64,000 nt of DNA from Artemisia argyi (lineage: Eukaryota > Streptophyta > Magnoliopsida > Asterales > Asteraceae). The notes beneath the pieces were generated by a model. It had not been told where the DNA came from. It was given only the letters and a program-made list of their open reading frames with translations, and ran no database searches. How positions within the stretch are numbered: position 1 is the first letter of the stretch; each line of letters starts with the position of its first letter. The DNA is taken from assembly GCA_030686995.1 (NCBI GenBank), contig CM060702.1, forward strand, positions 68,636,440 through 68,700,439. Direction: 5' to 3'. This document shows, one piece after another, positions 40,160-52,431 of this stretch. A program made the position numbers and the translations under genes.

Positions 40160-41697
40160 ATTCTGTGAAACGTTTTACTTTTTGATTTTTGTATTTTTGA
40201 GCCCTTCAAATTCCTTTTGTTACAACCAAACCCTGGTATATATTTTTAGGGAATTGATTGGCACACATTGATTTTTGATTGGGACACTCCAATTAACGCA
40301 TCAGGCAGTTGTACTATATCGACAGCCTGCTTTGATTACTTGTACCATGAGTGTGCAAATAAAAAAGAGGAGTGTGCAAATCACCTCCCATATTTTTATT
40401 TTTTTACACCCACCTTAATACTGTGTGTAATGGGGTGGTCCTCAACACGTGAAGGCACCACACAACGCGTTCTTACACTATAACACCAACCTCTTAGTAC
40501 GCATTATCAACCGCACAACTCAGTCGTCCAGATGAAGACTTTTTTGTTATTGTATTTGTTTTTTGTGTGAGTGTATTATGGGGTATAATTGTGTTTAAGT
40601 GGGGTATGTCTCGAAGATGAAGTTGGTGGTCTAATTACACATGTTTGGTGGTGAAGTCGGTTGTGAAGAGAAAAGTTGATGTGTCGTTGAGTTGGCGGTA
40701 GTGAACGTGGTCAACACTACACCCCGCCTAAGGTATGGTGGTTAGGCTTGGATATCAATGAACATTCATGTAACAAAGGAAGCGGACGGAGGTTCGGTGG
40801 TCCGAGACGATTTTAATTTATGCTACACGTAAACTCAACTGAAAAGTTAGTTACTGTTTGGTTTGTAGAGGGGTTTAGGATTTGGATTTAGATTTGGTGT
40901 AGCAATTCATATTTTTCCGGTTACAATTCATCCTCGTATTTTTACTATTCACTTTTACTATTCCATCCCGTATTTTTTTTATTTATTTATTCATTCTCAT
41001 AATTTAATCCACATTCATAATGACAAGAGTTTAATACTCGTCAGGTCATCTTTACAACGTACGTTGAATTTACTAAGAACCGGTTTTGCAAAACTGTGTC
41101 TACGATTTACGTTTTGGTCTAAACGTCATTTAAACATCGTGATATGTCCATACAACATTATAAACAAGAAAAATGCGTGCTTTTCATATCTTACAATATT
41201 TCCACAAGTTTTGGATTTTTTGCGTTTTACCCTAAATCACGTAACTTTTAAACTTTACATATAACCATTAGGTTATCCCGGGAATATCAAAAACCATCTT
41301 TTGACATTTTTATATTACTATATACTACTAATTTTAGTCTAAATAAGTACACGATCATTTCCCTGCAATCTCGTTATTTTATGATAAATTGCGATTTACG
41401 CGTATTTAACCTATGTTTTCAAGTTTTAACAGCGTTTACGCGCTCCGTTAAACTTATCACTCATTTAATATACTTAGATAGAGTATATTTATGTTTTAAC
41501 AAATTTGACAAGTTTCATATTTTTATGATACCCGATTTTAAGTTTCCTAGTTTAAATACTTAACGTTAGTAATTATCGGGACCAAAACTCACTACGTAAG
41601 TCAAAATAATATCCAAACTTGTTAACCGCCTCATTTTAGATCATATGAACGTTTTTAATGACTCATCATGACACATGTTATGGTGAGAGTTGATCTT
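40160..41697. other. Intergenic, no gene recognised
   Basis: Mixed AT-rich sequence. A MITE relic related to 33059-33411 lies at about 40857-40905. Frames at 41064-41563 have no recognisable motif. Confidence 0.5.
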
Positions 41698-43119
41698 GTG
41701 GAAATCGTAGAGGGGGGTGAATACGTTTTCCCTTTTTTTTAATCTTAAAACGTTTTGTATCAAATTATCGATTAAGTTAAACTCAACATGAGAAGTGTGA
41801 ATAATACATCTAAGTCTATTAAACCATATCATATAATTATACATCCTATCACAATATTAACTTCTATCTATAACACAATCAACATCAAAACAATATAAGC
41901 AACAACTAAGACACATATGCAATGATAGATATAAAGTGATAAATGCAAAAATAAATGAAAAGAGATAAGAGAAAAGAAATGCAAACCGGACACGATAATT
42001 TATAGAGATTCGGCTACAAGGACACCTTCCTTACCCTACTCCACTCCCCGAGTCACCTACTCAAGAGTTCACAACACTACTCAACAAGCTCCCTTTAGGC
42101 GGAGAAAACCGTACACACTTCTGCTTACACCGATTTAATAATACAAAACTAAATGTCGAGTTCTAATCGTAGCTAGAACCAATCTCACGACACAACTTCG
42201 ATCACTACACAACTTCTATACACGACTTCTTCACACCACTACTTCTTCACAGCTACATGACTTCATCATGCTACTACTTCTTATCACCTCTTCTTACACA
42301 CCCATTAACTCGCTACTAGTAAGATCATCTTGATCTACTTATTACATATTCTTACATAACTCACAACTTCACATCAACACTAACTAGACTCTAATACTTA
42401 TTTGACTTGATTATAGGAAGTATTCTTCTCTTGCACTTGTGGAATTAAGCTTGAATCACTTGGAAACAAAACTTTATGATTACATGATCAAAGGATTTAG
42501 AAAGAGGTTTGAGATAGATTTGGACAGAAAGTTTTTAGTGCAAAAGGTTGGGAAAAAGGGTTAGAATGGTCCAGTATTTATAGGCAAAATTTAGAGCTGG
42601 AGGAGCGTGGGCGGTCCCCTTAATTGTGGTCGGCCCCTTTAATAATTAAGGGGACCGCCTAGTAACTTTAAGGGGACCACAAAAAAAATCCATAATTTTG
42701 TCCTTTTGTGGGGAAGGTTTTTCCTGAGAATTCTAGCCGTTTTTTGGGTAAAAATTTGAATTCAAAATATTTATTTTGAATAAAACATTTATATATATAA
42801 AAATATTTTGTATAAGTTTAAAAATGTTTGTCCCATTTTATAAAAAAAATGTAAGGTTTGTAAAAATAAAAATTCCTTTGATCATTCAACAAAACAAAGT
42901 CTGTTTGTTCATACTTTTAGTGATTAATTGTTGGATGCAGACTTATTTGTTGTTGAAGCATACTTGAGACATCAAGAAATGTTGTCGTATGAATGTATAG
43001 ATGATTTGTGATCACGAGTAACTTAAGCACTTTACGTTATGTGTTATAACTTACATCTTTGTCATCATCAATATATAAAGAGGATGTTTAGATTAAATAT
43101 CGCAATACTTATGCCAACA
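41698..43119 (-). repeat. E2: 3' LTR of an old Sirevirus-like copia element
   Basis: Starts TGTGGAAATC and ends GCCAACA; 1422 bp. A polypurine tract (AAAAAGAGGGAGAT on the minus strand) follows at 43120 and no primer binding site is on its left, so this is the 3' LTR of a minus-strand element whose interior runs rightward. TATA at 42574-42582 (minus) with the inverted-repeat array (CCCCTTAAT/ATTAAGGGG) at 42612-42680. Confidence 0.88.
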
Positions 43120-44445
43120 ATCTCCCTCTTTTTAATGATGACAAACTATGTAAACTATAACTCATAGTAAAATGTATAAGTTACTTGTTTACACTTCTTC
43201 TCCCCCTTTTATCGAAGCAAAAAGGTGGACTCGTAGACGAGACTTCTACTGCACTTCAACCATTGAAGTAAAAAGGCGAGCTTGCATCATCGTAAGTGAA
43301 GCCTTGATCCTATCAACCTCTAAAACACTGACATCCTTTGAAATTGAATCTAGTGAATCCATGGATCAAATAAGTAGCAAACTTTTATCCTGCATAAAGA
43401 GTTAGTTTTGTGAAACAAAAATATATAGACAGGGATGAAATACACATAGCCAATGCCCCCCCTTGGTGTATGCTCCCCCTTGGTGTACACTCCCCCTTGT
43501 TTGGGGCACCAAGAAATCAAGAAATGAAATAGTTCTACAAGGCAAAGTTAGTATAAAAGATGCACAAATACATAATGATGATGATAGATATATGCATGAC
43601 ACTAATCGGGGAACAAGATATGGATGTCTAAGGTATATGGACTAAAAATATGACACATGCAATTATTGTTTTAAAAACAATAACCTAAATCCCCTCCCCC
43701 CAAAAAATTTACCATGACCAATGCTTAAGACATGACAATGTTTAGGACCTAATGCAAAGATTCCACTGACTTATGCAAAAGAAAAATGAATATGAGAATG
43801 GTAAGTTCTTTTAAAAACGTAGAATAATGAAGAAGATAAGCGTGGATGGAAAGGGAAGGTGATGACAAAAGGTTAACAAATATGGTTTAGATTAATATAT
43901 CATTTGACAAAGGTGGATGATTGGGAATCATGGAATTTTTTTAGGTGTTTTGTTGGTTGACGACCGAAGGTGGATATGTGAGATGAAGTGGTAGTAATTG
44001 TTTGCCTGTTTTGGTGACTTGACAACACTTGAAGCTTGAATGTCTTCTTTGTGTTCTTTACTTGCTAGAAAGTAGAAATAAAGGACACGATATTATGATG
44101 ACTCAACAACACTTGACGCATTTCATAAAGAAATTCACTTGACTTTTGACTACATAGGCAAACATGTTTATGAGTGTATAGAGATGACGGTTACCCTTTG
44201 ATTTAAAGAGCGACATAAGGATGAACATGGGTTTATGTATCATGAGAGATGGTTTGACCTTCAGGGATTAAGTTTTAGTGGTGATGACACACTTAGTAGA
44301 ATGTAGGGAATGGTTACACGGTTGAATCTTCTTGTGAAGATGACTAGGTGGAGATGACTAGGTGGTGTTATTGATGAAGATGGGAAATGAGCATCATGTG
44401 GAGATGACTAGGTTGAAGCGAAAGAGCGATGTTCAAGGAAGGAAT
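43120..44445 (-). other. E2 internal region, 3' part, with several polypurine tracts
   Basis: Minus-strand purine runs of PPT type lie at 43120-43133, about 43200-43211, 43456-43498 (three in a row) and 43692-43702. The rest is non-coding by eye. It is interrupted at 44446 by element E5; the sequence resumes at 59491. Confidence 0.7.
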
Positions 44446-46039
44446 TGATGAGGCGAAAAATGATCCATTTTTAGGGGGTCATTTAAGCCCGGAATTGAAT
44501 TTATTTGATCAAATATTGCCCTAAATCGTTCCTTTTGTGATTTTGGGTACTTTTGGAGTGAATTCTAGAAAAGGAAGCATTTTGGACGTTTTTGGAGCAT
44601 AAAAGTGAAGAAAACGGCAAAGTCTTAATTTTCCTTGCTGGGAACAGTACCTGACGGCGTCACAAGGTTCTACATGACGGCGTCAAGAGTAAAACAAGAG
44701 GTGAAGTGGATAAAGTTCATGACGGTCCAGAGAGTTTTGTACTAGGGACATGACGGCGTCACACAAGGCCGTCATGTGTAAAATTAAAGAGTGATGGCCT
44801 AGAAAATTTACTAAAGGCGTCACGTAGGCCGTCACGTGTTAACTTGTCAAAACTTGCGCACGGAGTGGCTGATATTGTTTTGGTCATAACTTTTGCATAC
44901 GAACTCGGATTGAGGTGATTCAAAATCCACGCGAAGAGGACGAAGAGATCTACAATTTGGTGAAGAAAAGTTTGTCGTGCCGTCATGATCGGGCCGACAG
45001 AAAATCAGCCTATAAATATAACATCATAACCTCATTTTTTGTAAGCCCTAAACCTTAAGGTCGATTCCTAGGTTTAGGTAGGTGTTTTTCCAGCAACTTA
45101 GAGGGTTTCAATCACTCCATAAACATCTTGTAATGGTTTGTTGATTCTATCTTAATTATGTTTTCCATTATCATTGTTGTTTGCTCTTCTTTGATGATGA
45201 TTTGCTAATTCACCTTGTGTCTACTTATGATTGTGTGAAACTTGTATATAATTGATTAGATCTTATTGATTCCTTGTTGATGTTTGTGTCTATCTTCATC
45301 AATTAGGGTGTGACACTTCGATAGGTCTAATTGGTTTAGTTTATAATTCTTGATTCCTATTGTCTCTTGTTTGGTTGATTGTATTCGATGTTAGGCTTAA
45401 GAAAACTGGTAGACTTCCATAGGGTAACATGCTTGAACGTCTTAAGAAACATGAACCAATGCGTACTAGGTTATTATGGTTGTATTTAATGCATGAGCGA
45501 ATTCTAGTGATCCCATGCTAGGAGCTTCTTGCAGGCTCGACATAGGAGTGAAGTAGGAGCTTACAGAGTTGGGGAAGTACGTACGCCACCCCACGAATGG
45601 TATTAAGGAATACAACCCGTCAATTAAAACAAGGTGTGACAATTCAATAGGTAGAATTGGATAGCTAGCAAGGAGTAACATATCATGGGTAGACATGCTT
45701 CACATCCCTTGTAGAACCTTAGTTTACTTTTCTTGTTTATTAGTTTAATTAGTAGCTTTTGGGTTAGTTGATTAGCAACTAATTCCGCCCACTCTTCCAA
45801 TACCCGAGATTTTTACCTGCTTTTCATAAAAATATAAAAACACAAAAAGAATCATCCTTCACCTTTAGACCTAGTTAGATTAATTTCAATCCTAACGACA
45901 CTATTCCTGAGTTGAACGATCAATCCCCCGGTACTTGTCACTATACTATACTACAACGATCAGGTACCTTGCCTGGTGGGGGTTGTAAGCTTCTCGAGAT
46001 CCCTCGAGAGTTAAAACCTGATGCAATTCCCATGCATCA
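44446..46039 (+). repeat. E5 5' LTR
   Basis: 1594 bp. Contains an array of TGACGGCGTCA-type motifs (44651-44840) upstream of a TATA box TATAAATATA at 45011-45020. Differs from the right LTR at scattered sites, on the order of a few percent by eye. Confidence 0.93.
45011..45020 (+). promoter_or_regulatory. TATA box of E5 5' LTR
   Basis: TATAAATATA, with the same sequence in the 3' LTR at about 58458-58467. Confidence 0.65.
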
Positions 46040-46214
46040 AGTTTTTTGCGCCGCAGCCCGGGGAATAGTTATTGTTTAGGTTGGAATTTATTTTGATTAG
46101 GTCTACTCATTAGATTCCTTTTTAGTGAGATTTTTATTTTCTTTTTATTAGCTTTCTTGTAGTCTATCTTTTTCTTTGTGCCCTTTGTTTGTAAAACCAT
46201 TTTCACTTGTCACT

Positions 46215-47168
46215 ATGGCAGATGAAATTCCATTTAGATCACTAACAATAGAGGAACAATTATATTTCACTAATAGATTTGCTTTCTATCATTCCAATGA
46301 TTTTTTATGTGATCTTTATGACATCCAAGAGGAGTTGGGGGTAAAGTTAGATGGGTTTGATGAATTATATGCATGTGTGATTTCTATTAGACGATCATTA
46401 TCAGGATCAATTCCTTTTAGTCAGACCCGTTGGATGAATTTTGAGAAAAGCTTCCTAACCATGACCCATAAGCTCGACGAATTGGTGGATTCGTATGAGC
46501 AAGATGACCTAGTTTCTAAGAACATGAACTTAGAATCAAACCAAGATTATGAGATGGTTAGTGTTGAACTACCTAGTTGCATGAGCGGGATAGATTTCAC
46601 CAAAACATACGACACACATGAGGTTAAAGTTGAGCCACCTAGTTACATGTCATGGTTAGGCACAACCATAATACAAGATGAACACATAGGTGATATTGAT
46701 GTGATGGAAGAGATAGTAGAAAACCCAAGCCCACTAAGTACCCCACAAGTCCTACCATCATTTGAGGCATACACACCACCCGTGACTTACCCAGAAGAAG
46801 TAGAAGAAACTTTAGGAATTCCGATGGAGGTAGAACCCTTGGACCAGGCACCACTTGAGGATATAGGTTTGAATACTTGTAGTGATAACCTTACTCCTAG
46901 TTCTAGGGAATTTCCTAGTGTTGATGAACCGGAACCTCAATCTTTACACACCTTTCCATCCTTAGATATATTTCTAGGAGACAAAAGAGGAACCGACCCA
47001 CCCATCAACCAATATTATCCGGGTAGTTTTAGGATGAAGGAAGCCATTCACTCACCCCCTTCACCTCACGTGGCATTTTTCCACCCTAAGGGTGTGTATC
47101 GCTACTTTCACCCGCACTTAATCCTAAGTGTAGGGAAAACCTCCCATATTTCCGTTAAATACGGGTAG
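46215..47168 (+). CDS. E5 ORF of unknown function, 317 residues
   Basis: Sole ORF of the E5 element, about 175 bp after the left LTR. I choose the ATG at 46215 (MADEIPFRSLTIEEQ) for its good context; an upstream in-frame ATG at 46176 adds 13 residues. Residues 1-110 look helical and acidic (IEEQLYFTNRF, LYDIQEELGVKLDGF). The rest is low-complexity, acidic and proline-rich with repeated VELP/VEPPSYMS-type segments, ending in a segment around SPHVAFFHPKGVYRYFHPHL. No gag zinc knuckle, protease, integrase or RT is present. From memory, similar ORFs occur in Asteraceae genomes as predicted proteins of repeats; this is not verified. After the stop comes TTATTGGGAGGCAACCCAAG, typical of Athila/LARD interiors. 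Confidence 0.6.
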   Translation: MADEIPFRSLTIEEQLYFTNRFAFYHSNDFLCDLYDIQEELGVKLDGFDELYACVISIRRSLSGSIPFSQTRWMNFEKSFLTMTHKLDELVDSYEQDDLVSKNMNLESNQDYEMVSVELPSCMSGIDFTKTYDTHEVKVEPPSYMSWLGTTIIQDEHIGDIDVMEEIVENPSPLSTPQVLPSFEAYTPPVTYPEEVEETLGIPMEVEPLDQAPLEDIGLNTCSDNLTPSSREFPSVDEPEPQSLHTFPSLDIFLGDKRGTDPPINQYYPGSFRMKEAIHSPPSPHVAFFHPKGVYRYFHPHLILSVGKTSHISVKYG

Positions 47169-47656
47169 AGTCAGGCTCGTGACTCGAACAAAAATAAGCG
47201 CTTATTGGGAGGCAACCCAAGCTTTATTTATTTATTTGTTTGTTTGTTTGTGATTTGATTTTATTTGTTTTCGTATGCATGTTTTATTTTTGTTGTTTGT
47301 GGCTCATGTTTCAAAGTAAATTGTGAGAATGCTTTATTTTGTTTTTAACTTCGTCTTAATTGCATATAAAGGTATTTTGCAAAAGATAAGTGTAAGAGGA
47401 AACCCCAAATTTGTTTATAAGAACGAAATTGAGCATGATCCACAACAATATTAAATGAACATGTATATTAGTAATTGTTTGAGTCAAATGCTTGTATCGA
47501 GTCATAATGATGTTTTGCAGGATTTTCTAGGAAGTAGGACATAAGTTTTTCCAGAAATTTGCCGGAAACTTAACATGAGATTTTTGCAGGAACATTTTGA
47601 TGGCTTCAGGAGTTATAACCTGACGGCGTCACGTACAAAAATTATGAAAAATTTTG

Positions 47657-49318
47657 TGTGGAAAACTAGAAGGGGGGGTTGAATAGTTTTACGTCTTTTT
47701 AATTTTATTATGAAAACTTAGTTTAATTTTAAAACCTTGTTTGCTTTTAAAACTTTGATTCAATCTTATGTGAACTCAAATCTTGAACAGTATGAACAAC
47801 TATATCTAAGTATGAACAATAATAATATAAGCTAAGTATGTGAAATCAACACATGCACAATATAAACAATTATAGCTATATACGAGAGATAAGTAAGTAA
47901 TCGTTTATTTTATAATCCTTAGTTATATTTTGTATGAAAACTTTACTTGATCGAAATGATCAATTATATGTATGTTACCTTTTAAGTTTGATTGTAAAAA
48001 CTTTGTTTTGTGAATGAAACTTTTGTTTGATCTTTAAGTAAAATCAATACTAGCACTATATGAGCAAATATATATATACGTCTATGTCTACAAAAGTAAT
48101 AACGATATAAGCAAGATAATAAGTAAGATATGGAAAGATCTAACCGCGAGACAAAGGATTTATAGTGGTTCGGCTACAAGGACACCTTCCTTGCCCTACT
48201 CCACTCCTCGAGTCACCTACTCGAGAGTTTTCTTCACTATGTCAACAAGCTCCCTTATGGTGGAGAAAACCTTACACACCAATATACACACCACAACTTC
48301 GTCACAACTTATTCACACTTTCTACACAACTTCTTCACACCTAGTCACTACTTAATCACAACACTACTTCTTCACACCTAGTCACTACTTAATCGCAACA
48401 CTGCTTCTTCACACCTATCTATCTTCACAACTATCTACTTCACAACAATCTTCTTCACAACTATCTACTTTCCAACTTCTCTACTTCACAACTATCTACT
48501 ACACACTCACTCTATCTACACACCTTGCTAATCTATCTTCTATCAAATATTCACAACTAGTTACACAAAGAAATAGATATAATGGATGATGCTCTAACAA
48601 CTTGGATGTGGAGGTCACAACAAGTTGTAATACTTCTTCTCTTGAAGGATTGAAATATTCTTCTCTTGCACTTGAAAGGTAGAGGTTTGGATCACTTTGA
48701 AACAAAGATTTATGTATGTATGATCAAAGGATTTTAGAGAATAGAAATGAGATATAGAACAGAAAGTTTTGGGGTGCAAAAGGTGAGAAAAATCTGTGGA
48801 ATGAACCAGTATTTATAAGGGGAAAAATACTGTTTGGGAGCGCGGTCGGTCCCCTTAATTGGGTGCCAGTCCCCTTAATAATTAAGGGGACCGCCTAGTA
48901 TAATTAAGGGGGCCGCCTAATAAAAAAATATTTTTTTTTCAGATTTTTTGTCTTTTTGTGGGGGAGGTTTTTCCTGAAGAATGTAGCCGTTTTTTGGGTT
49001 GAAATTTGAATTCAAACTATTTATTTTGAATAAAACATTTCTTATAAATACAAAATTATTTTGTATAAGTTTAAAAATGTTTGTCCCACTTTAATAAAAT
49101 ATAAGGTTTGTAAAAATAAAAATTCTTTTGATCATAAAATGCATTAGACACTTTGTTTATTCATACCTTAAGTGATATGGATGCTAAAGCAAATATTTAC
49201 GACTAAATACTTGTTTACGTCATAATTTGTAGTTCAATGAGTTTACGTTTTGTGATTATCAAAACATAGAGATATCGATATATGTTAATAATGTTTTTAG
49301 GCATTATTTATATCAACA
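47657..49318 (-). repeat. E3 3' LTR
   Basis: 1662 bp, TGTGGAAAAC...ATCAACA. TATA (TTATAAAT, minus) at 48811-48818; inverted-repeat array CCCCTTAAT/ATTAAGGGG at 48846-48918, directly upstream of it. Confidence 0.93.
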
Positions 49319-49332
49319 ATCTCCCCCTTTTT
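49319..49332 (-). other. E3 polypurine tract
   Basis: Minus strand AAAAAGGGGGAGAT abuts the 3' LTR. Further similar tracts lie at about 49409-49423, 49483-49490 and 49498-49506. Confidence 0.8.
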
Positions 49333-50007
49333 GATGATTACAAAACCTAAACTCATTAAGTCTAAAAATTAATTTTTTTTAGACAAGTACTTAGTGAGTT
49401 TATATTCACTTCTCCCCCTTTTTGTAGAATCAAAAAGGTTATGCCGGCTAGCTTCATAAATGAAGTTAGACGGGATGAAAGCTCCCCTTGATGTGTGCTC
49501 CCCCTCGTTCTATGGCACCAAGGGATCGAGATATGGAATGCTCGCAAGAAAAATATTAGAAGCACAAGCATATATAGAAGAATATACAATATACAAATAA
49601 CAAGCATAGCAAACAAATATTAAGAATACATAACAATTAATTCAAAGAGATTATGTTAAAGATCCTAATTTGCCAAAGAGAGCCATTGGACTTGCTTGTA
49701 ACAAAAGGTTGGTTGATTCATATTTGAAAGTGAAAATCATAAGCATATAGTATGCTTAGATGGTTGATGATGGAGTGTTTGGAATGAAGATGGTTGAGTT
49801 AGGGTAAGGTTGTTGGATTAATGGAGGTATATGTTGGGTCATGAATGTTGGAGAGTTTGGTTATTGAGAGTTTTTAGCGGAAGAGGTTGATTAAGGTTTT
49901 GGATGTTGTTCAAGTGAGGGTATTGGATGTGATCTAGTGAGAATATATTCAATCCAAGTGAAGTGTTCATTGAATGCAATGGTTTTTAGGAGAGAGATGC
50001 AACAAGG

Positions 50008-50772
50008 TCAATTGTTGACATGCTTATCAAGTTGATTTATGTTGTGTGGTGATGAGGGTGATCTAGATGAAGGTGGATCCACATTGCGTTGAGCAAGATG
50101 TAAGGCTAAAAGAGCACTAAGCTCATGGGATTCTTTTAGCGCCTCAGCGAACATTAAGTGTTCGGAGGAAGGTGATGGTGGTGGAGCATGATAGTTGTCT
50201 TGGGTGAGGGTTTGAACATGCAACATAGGAATGGCATGTGAAGTTGTAGGATGTGGTGGTGATACTCTTGGTGGTGGAGACATGCTTGAGCTTGGGTAAT
50301 CATGAAAACATGATATGGGTGGAAGAGATGCTTCATGAGTGGATGGTTTTTTTGTTGAATGAGCAACATGTAAAGTGTTGGTAATGAGGTTGGGATTATT
50401 GTTTTGGGATTGTGCATGCTCATCATAAGAAGGAGCATTAGTGGAAGCACGAATGGATGATTTGTTATTAAATGGATCATTTGTGTGAGAGTGAGGTTTA
50501 GGTGTTGGTTGATTATGAACAACATCGCTTGAGTTGTGAAAAGATTATGAGGTTTGAGTGTAATGTAGAAGGATATGGGTGAGTAAATGTTTTTGATATG
50601 TAATGTTGGTGAGAAGGAGAGTGAGGTGTTAGGTATGTAATGTTGAAGACATAGGAGGAATTTGGTGTTGGATGTTTGACAACATCATTTGGTTTGACGG
50701 GCTTTTAATGGAAGTTAGGCTTTCTTCTTCAAACGGGTTATTTGGTGGTTTTGGTTTAATGGGAGAGGTCAT
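50008..50772 (-). pseudogene. Proline-rich env-like ORF of E3 (broken)
   Basis: Position matches the env-like gene of Sireviruses, between the pol region and the 3' LTR. A start at 50772 (MTSPIKPKPPNNP) is followed by early stops. A downstream frame, open from about 50540 to the stop near 50008, encodes Pro/Ser/His-rich sequence (MSPPPRVSPPHPTTSHAIP) and then a likely helix (EHLMFAEALKESHELSALLA). At least one frame change or stop separates the parts, so it is not functional. No transmembrane segment or signal peptide is seen. TATA-like TATAAA lies at 50808-50813. The function of such ORFs is unknown; env-like is a positional label. Confidence 0.6.
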
Positions 50773-50983
50773 GAAGAGATGAGTATAGATTGAGAGGAAT
50801 GAGAGTGTTTATAATGTAGGATTGGTGGGATTAAGGATGTATAAATTTTGATAGAAGGTTTAGGATAAAATAGGTTTATGAATTTTGGGAAGTGTAGGAT
50901 GAAATGGGCTAAAAAGTAGAAAAAGGAAACAACACCTTCGACTATCAGATGGCCGGTCCCCTTAATAATTAAGGGGGCCGCCC

Positions 50984-52431
50984 ATCTGGTGATTCCCAGA
51001 TTGCCAGAAAAGGGTTTTTGGTAGTGAATTGCAGAAAGGTTGTGTTTTTGGTTTCAAACAAGTCCAACTCTTTGAGGCAATTAAGCATATACTAATTATG
51101 TAGGCAATTATGTAGCCAAAGCATGTTAATCAAAGAGATTAAGTAAACAAGCAATTTCATCTAACATGCAAACATACTCATCAAGCAAGTAAAATATAAG
51201 TGCTAGGAAACAATAAGCAACATCAAGTATTTCATAACTACATAACTAGGAGTATTAATCCTAATGTGTATCAATGTGCAATAAGTAGGTAGTTATGATA
51301 GCATGGATTTCTAGACTTGTTATAAACAAAGTCTTGATGAACAAACCATGGTCCTCTTGATTTGATTTAGTTCACTTATAAGTGTCATTTATATAAATAT
51401 AGATGACAAATATGAGATCACCATGCATGATTTTAAAAGAGACGTTTTTAGCATTATTCAACAATGTTTGAAAGTAAGTTTTCACGTAGTTGTGAGAGTT
51501 ATTTGAATAAAATAGATTGGTTTTTTACTTCAAAATGTGTGAATGAACGGTAAAGAATATTTTCCCAATCTTTAGTTTTGATCAAAACAAAATTGTGGAT
51601 ATTGATAGTGAAAACATGTTATTTAAAAGTGGGATAGTTATTTGAAAAACTATTTTCCAAAATGTGAGGTTTTTGCATATTTTTAGAGATATTAGATTTT
51701 TGACAACAAATATCTTAAATCAAATATTTTAAAAAATGTTTATTAAATATCTCATGCTCAAGAGGATCGGTTAAGCTTATTATTATCTCATGCTATCGTT
51801 TCTACATATCCTATGATCCTAAAGGAAATGAAGACGATAATTTACATGTTAGATGCGAGAGTGTTGAATGGGGTATAACCTAACATCTATAGTTCATTTG
51901 TTTCGCACGCTTATCTAACTTAATGTCATAGTCTACGAGAGCTTGTTTCATCCATAGTTTTCTTACACGAGGGATCTAATCCTACTTCTATATTAACGAT
52001 CGATCCACTTAACTCATTTCACTTCATCACCATGAGTTTGCTAATAGTGGATATAGAAGATTTTCATTTTCTATTTCGTTCGGCAATGAACAATTTTATC
52101 TTATTCCTAGGAGAGTCAACCAATGATGTTTCTAGGTTATAAGAATATAAGCTATTATGTACACATATATGTATAGCTAAGCATTGATCTAACTAATCAT
52201 ATATCTAAGCATGCAAATTATAGCGATGAACTTAAAAGAAACGCGTACCTTTTAGTCTTCAATGGAATATCTTCAAGCACTTCAAGTGACCATGTTGACT
52301 TATAGAAGTCATTTGTAGATGATATTCCAACTTCTTCCAAGATTGACAGCTTAGCCACTTGGTTCCCATTGTCTCATTGGTCCAAACATATTCAACATTT
52401 GGCTAGGATGCATGTATGGTGGTAGTATTCC
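50984..52431 (-). other. E3 internal non-coding region where pol is missing
   Basis: AT-rich, no open frame and no pol motif in any frame. A copy of the LTR palindrome (GGTCCCCTTAATAATTAAGG) lies just to its left at 50952-50983. Confidence 0.7.

Noticed and set aside
43456..43498. CRISPR-like short repeats (three CTCCCCCTTGGTGTA-type units)
   Set aside because: Plant nuclear DNA; the units are polypurine tracts of a retroelement with no spacer regularity.
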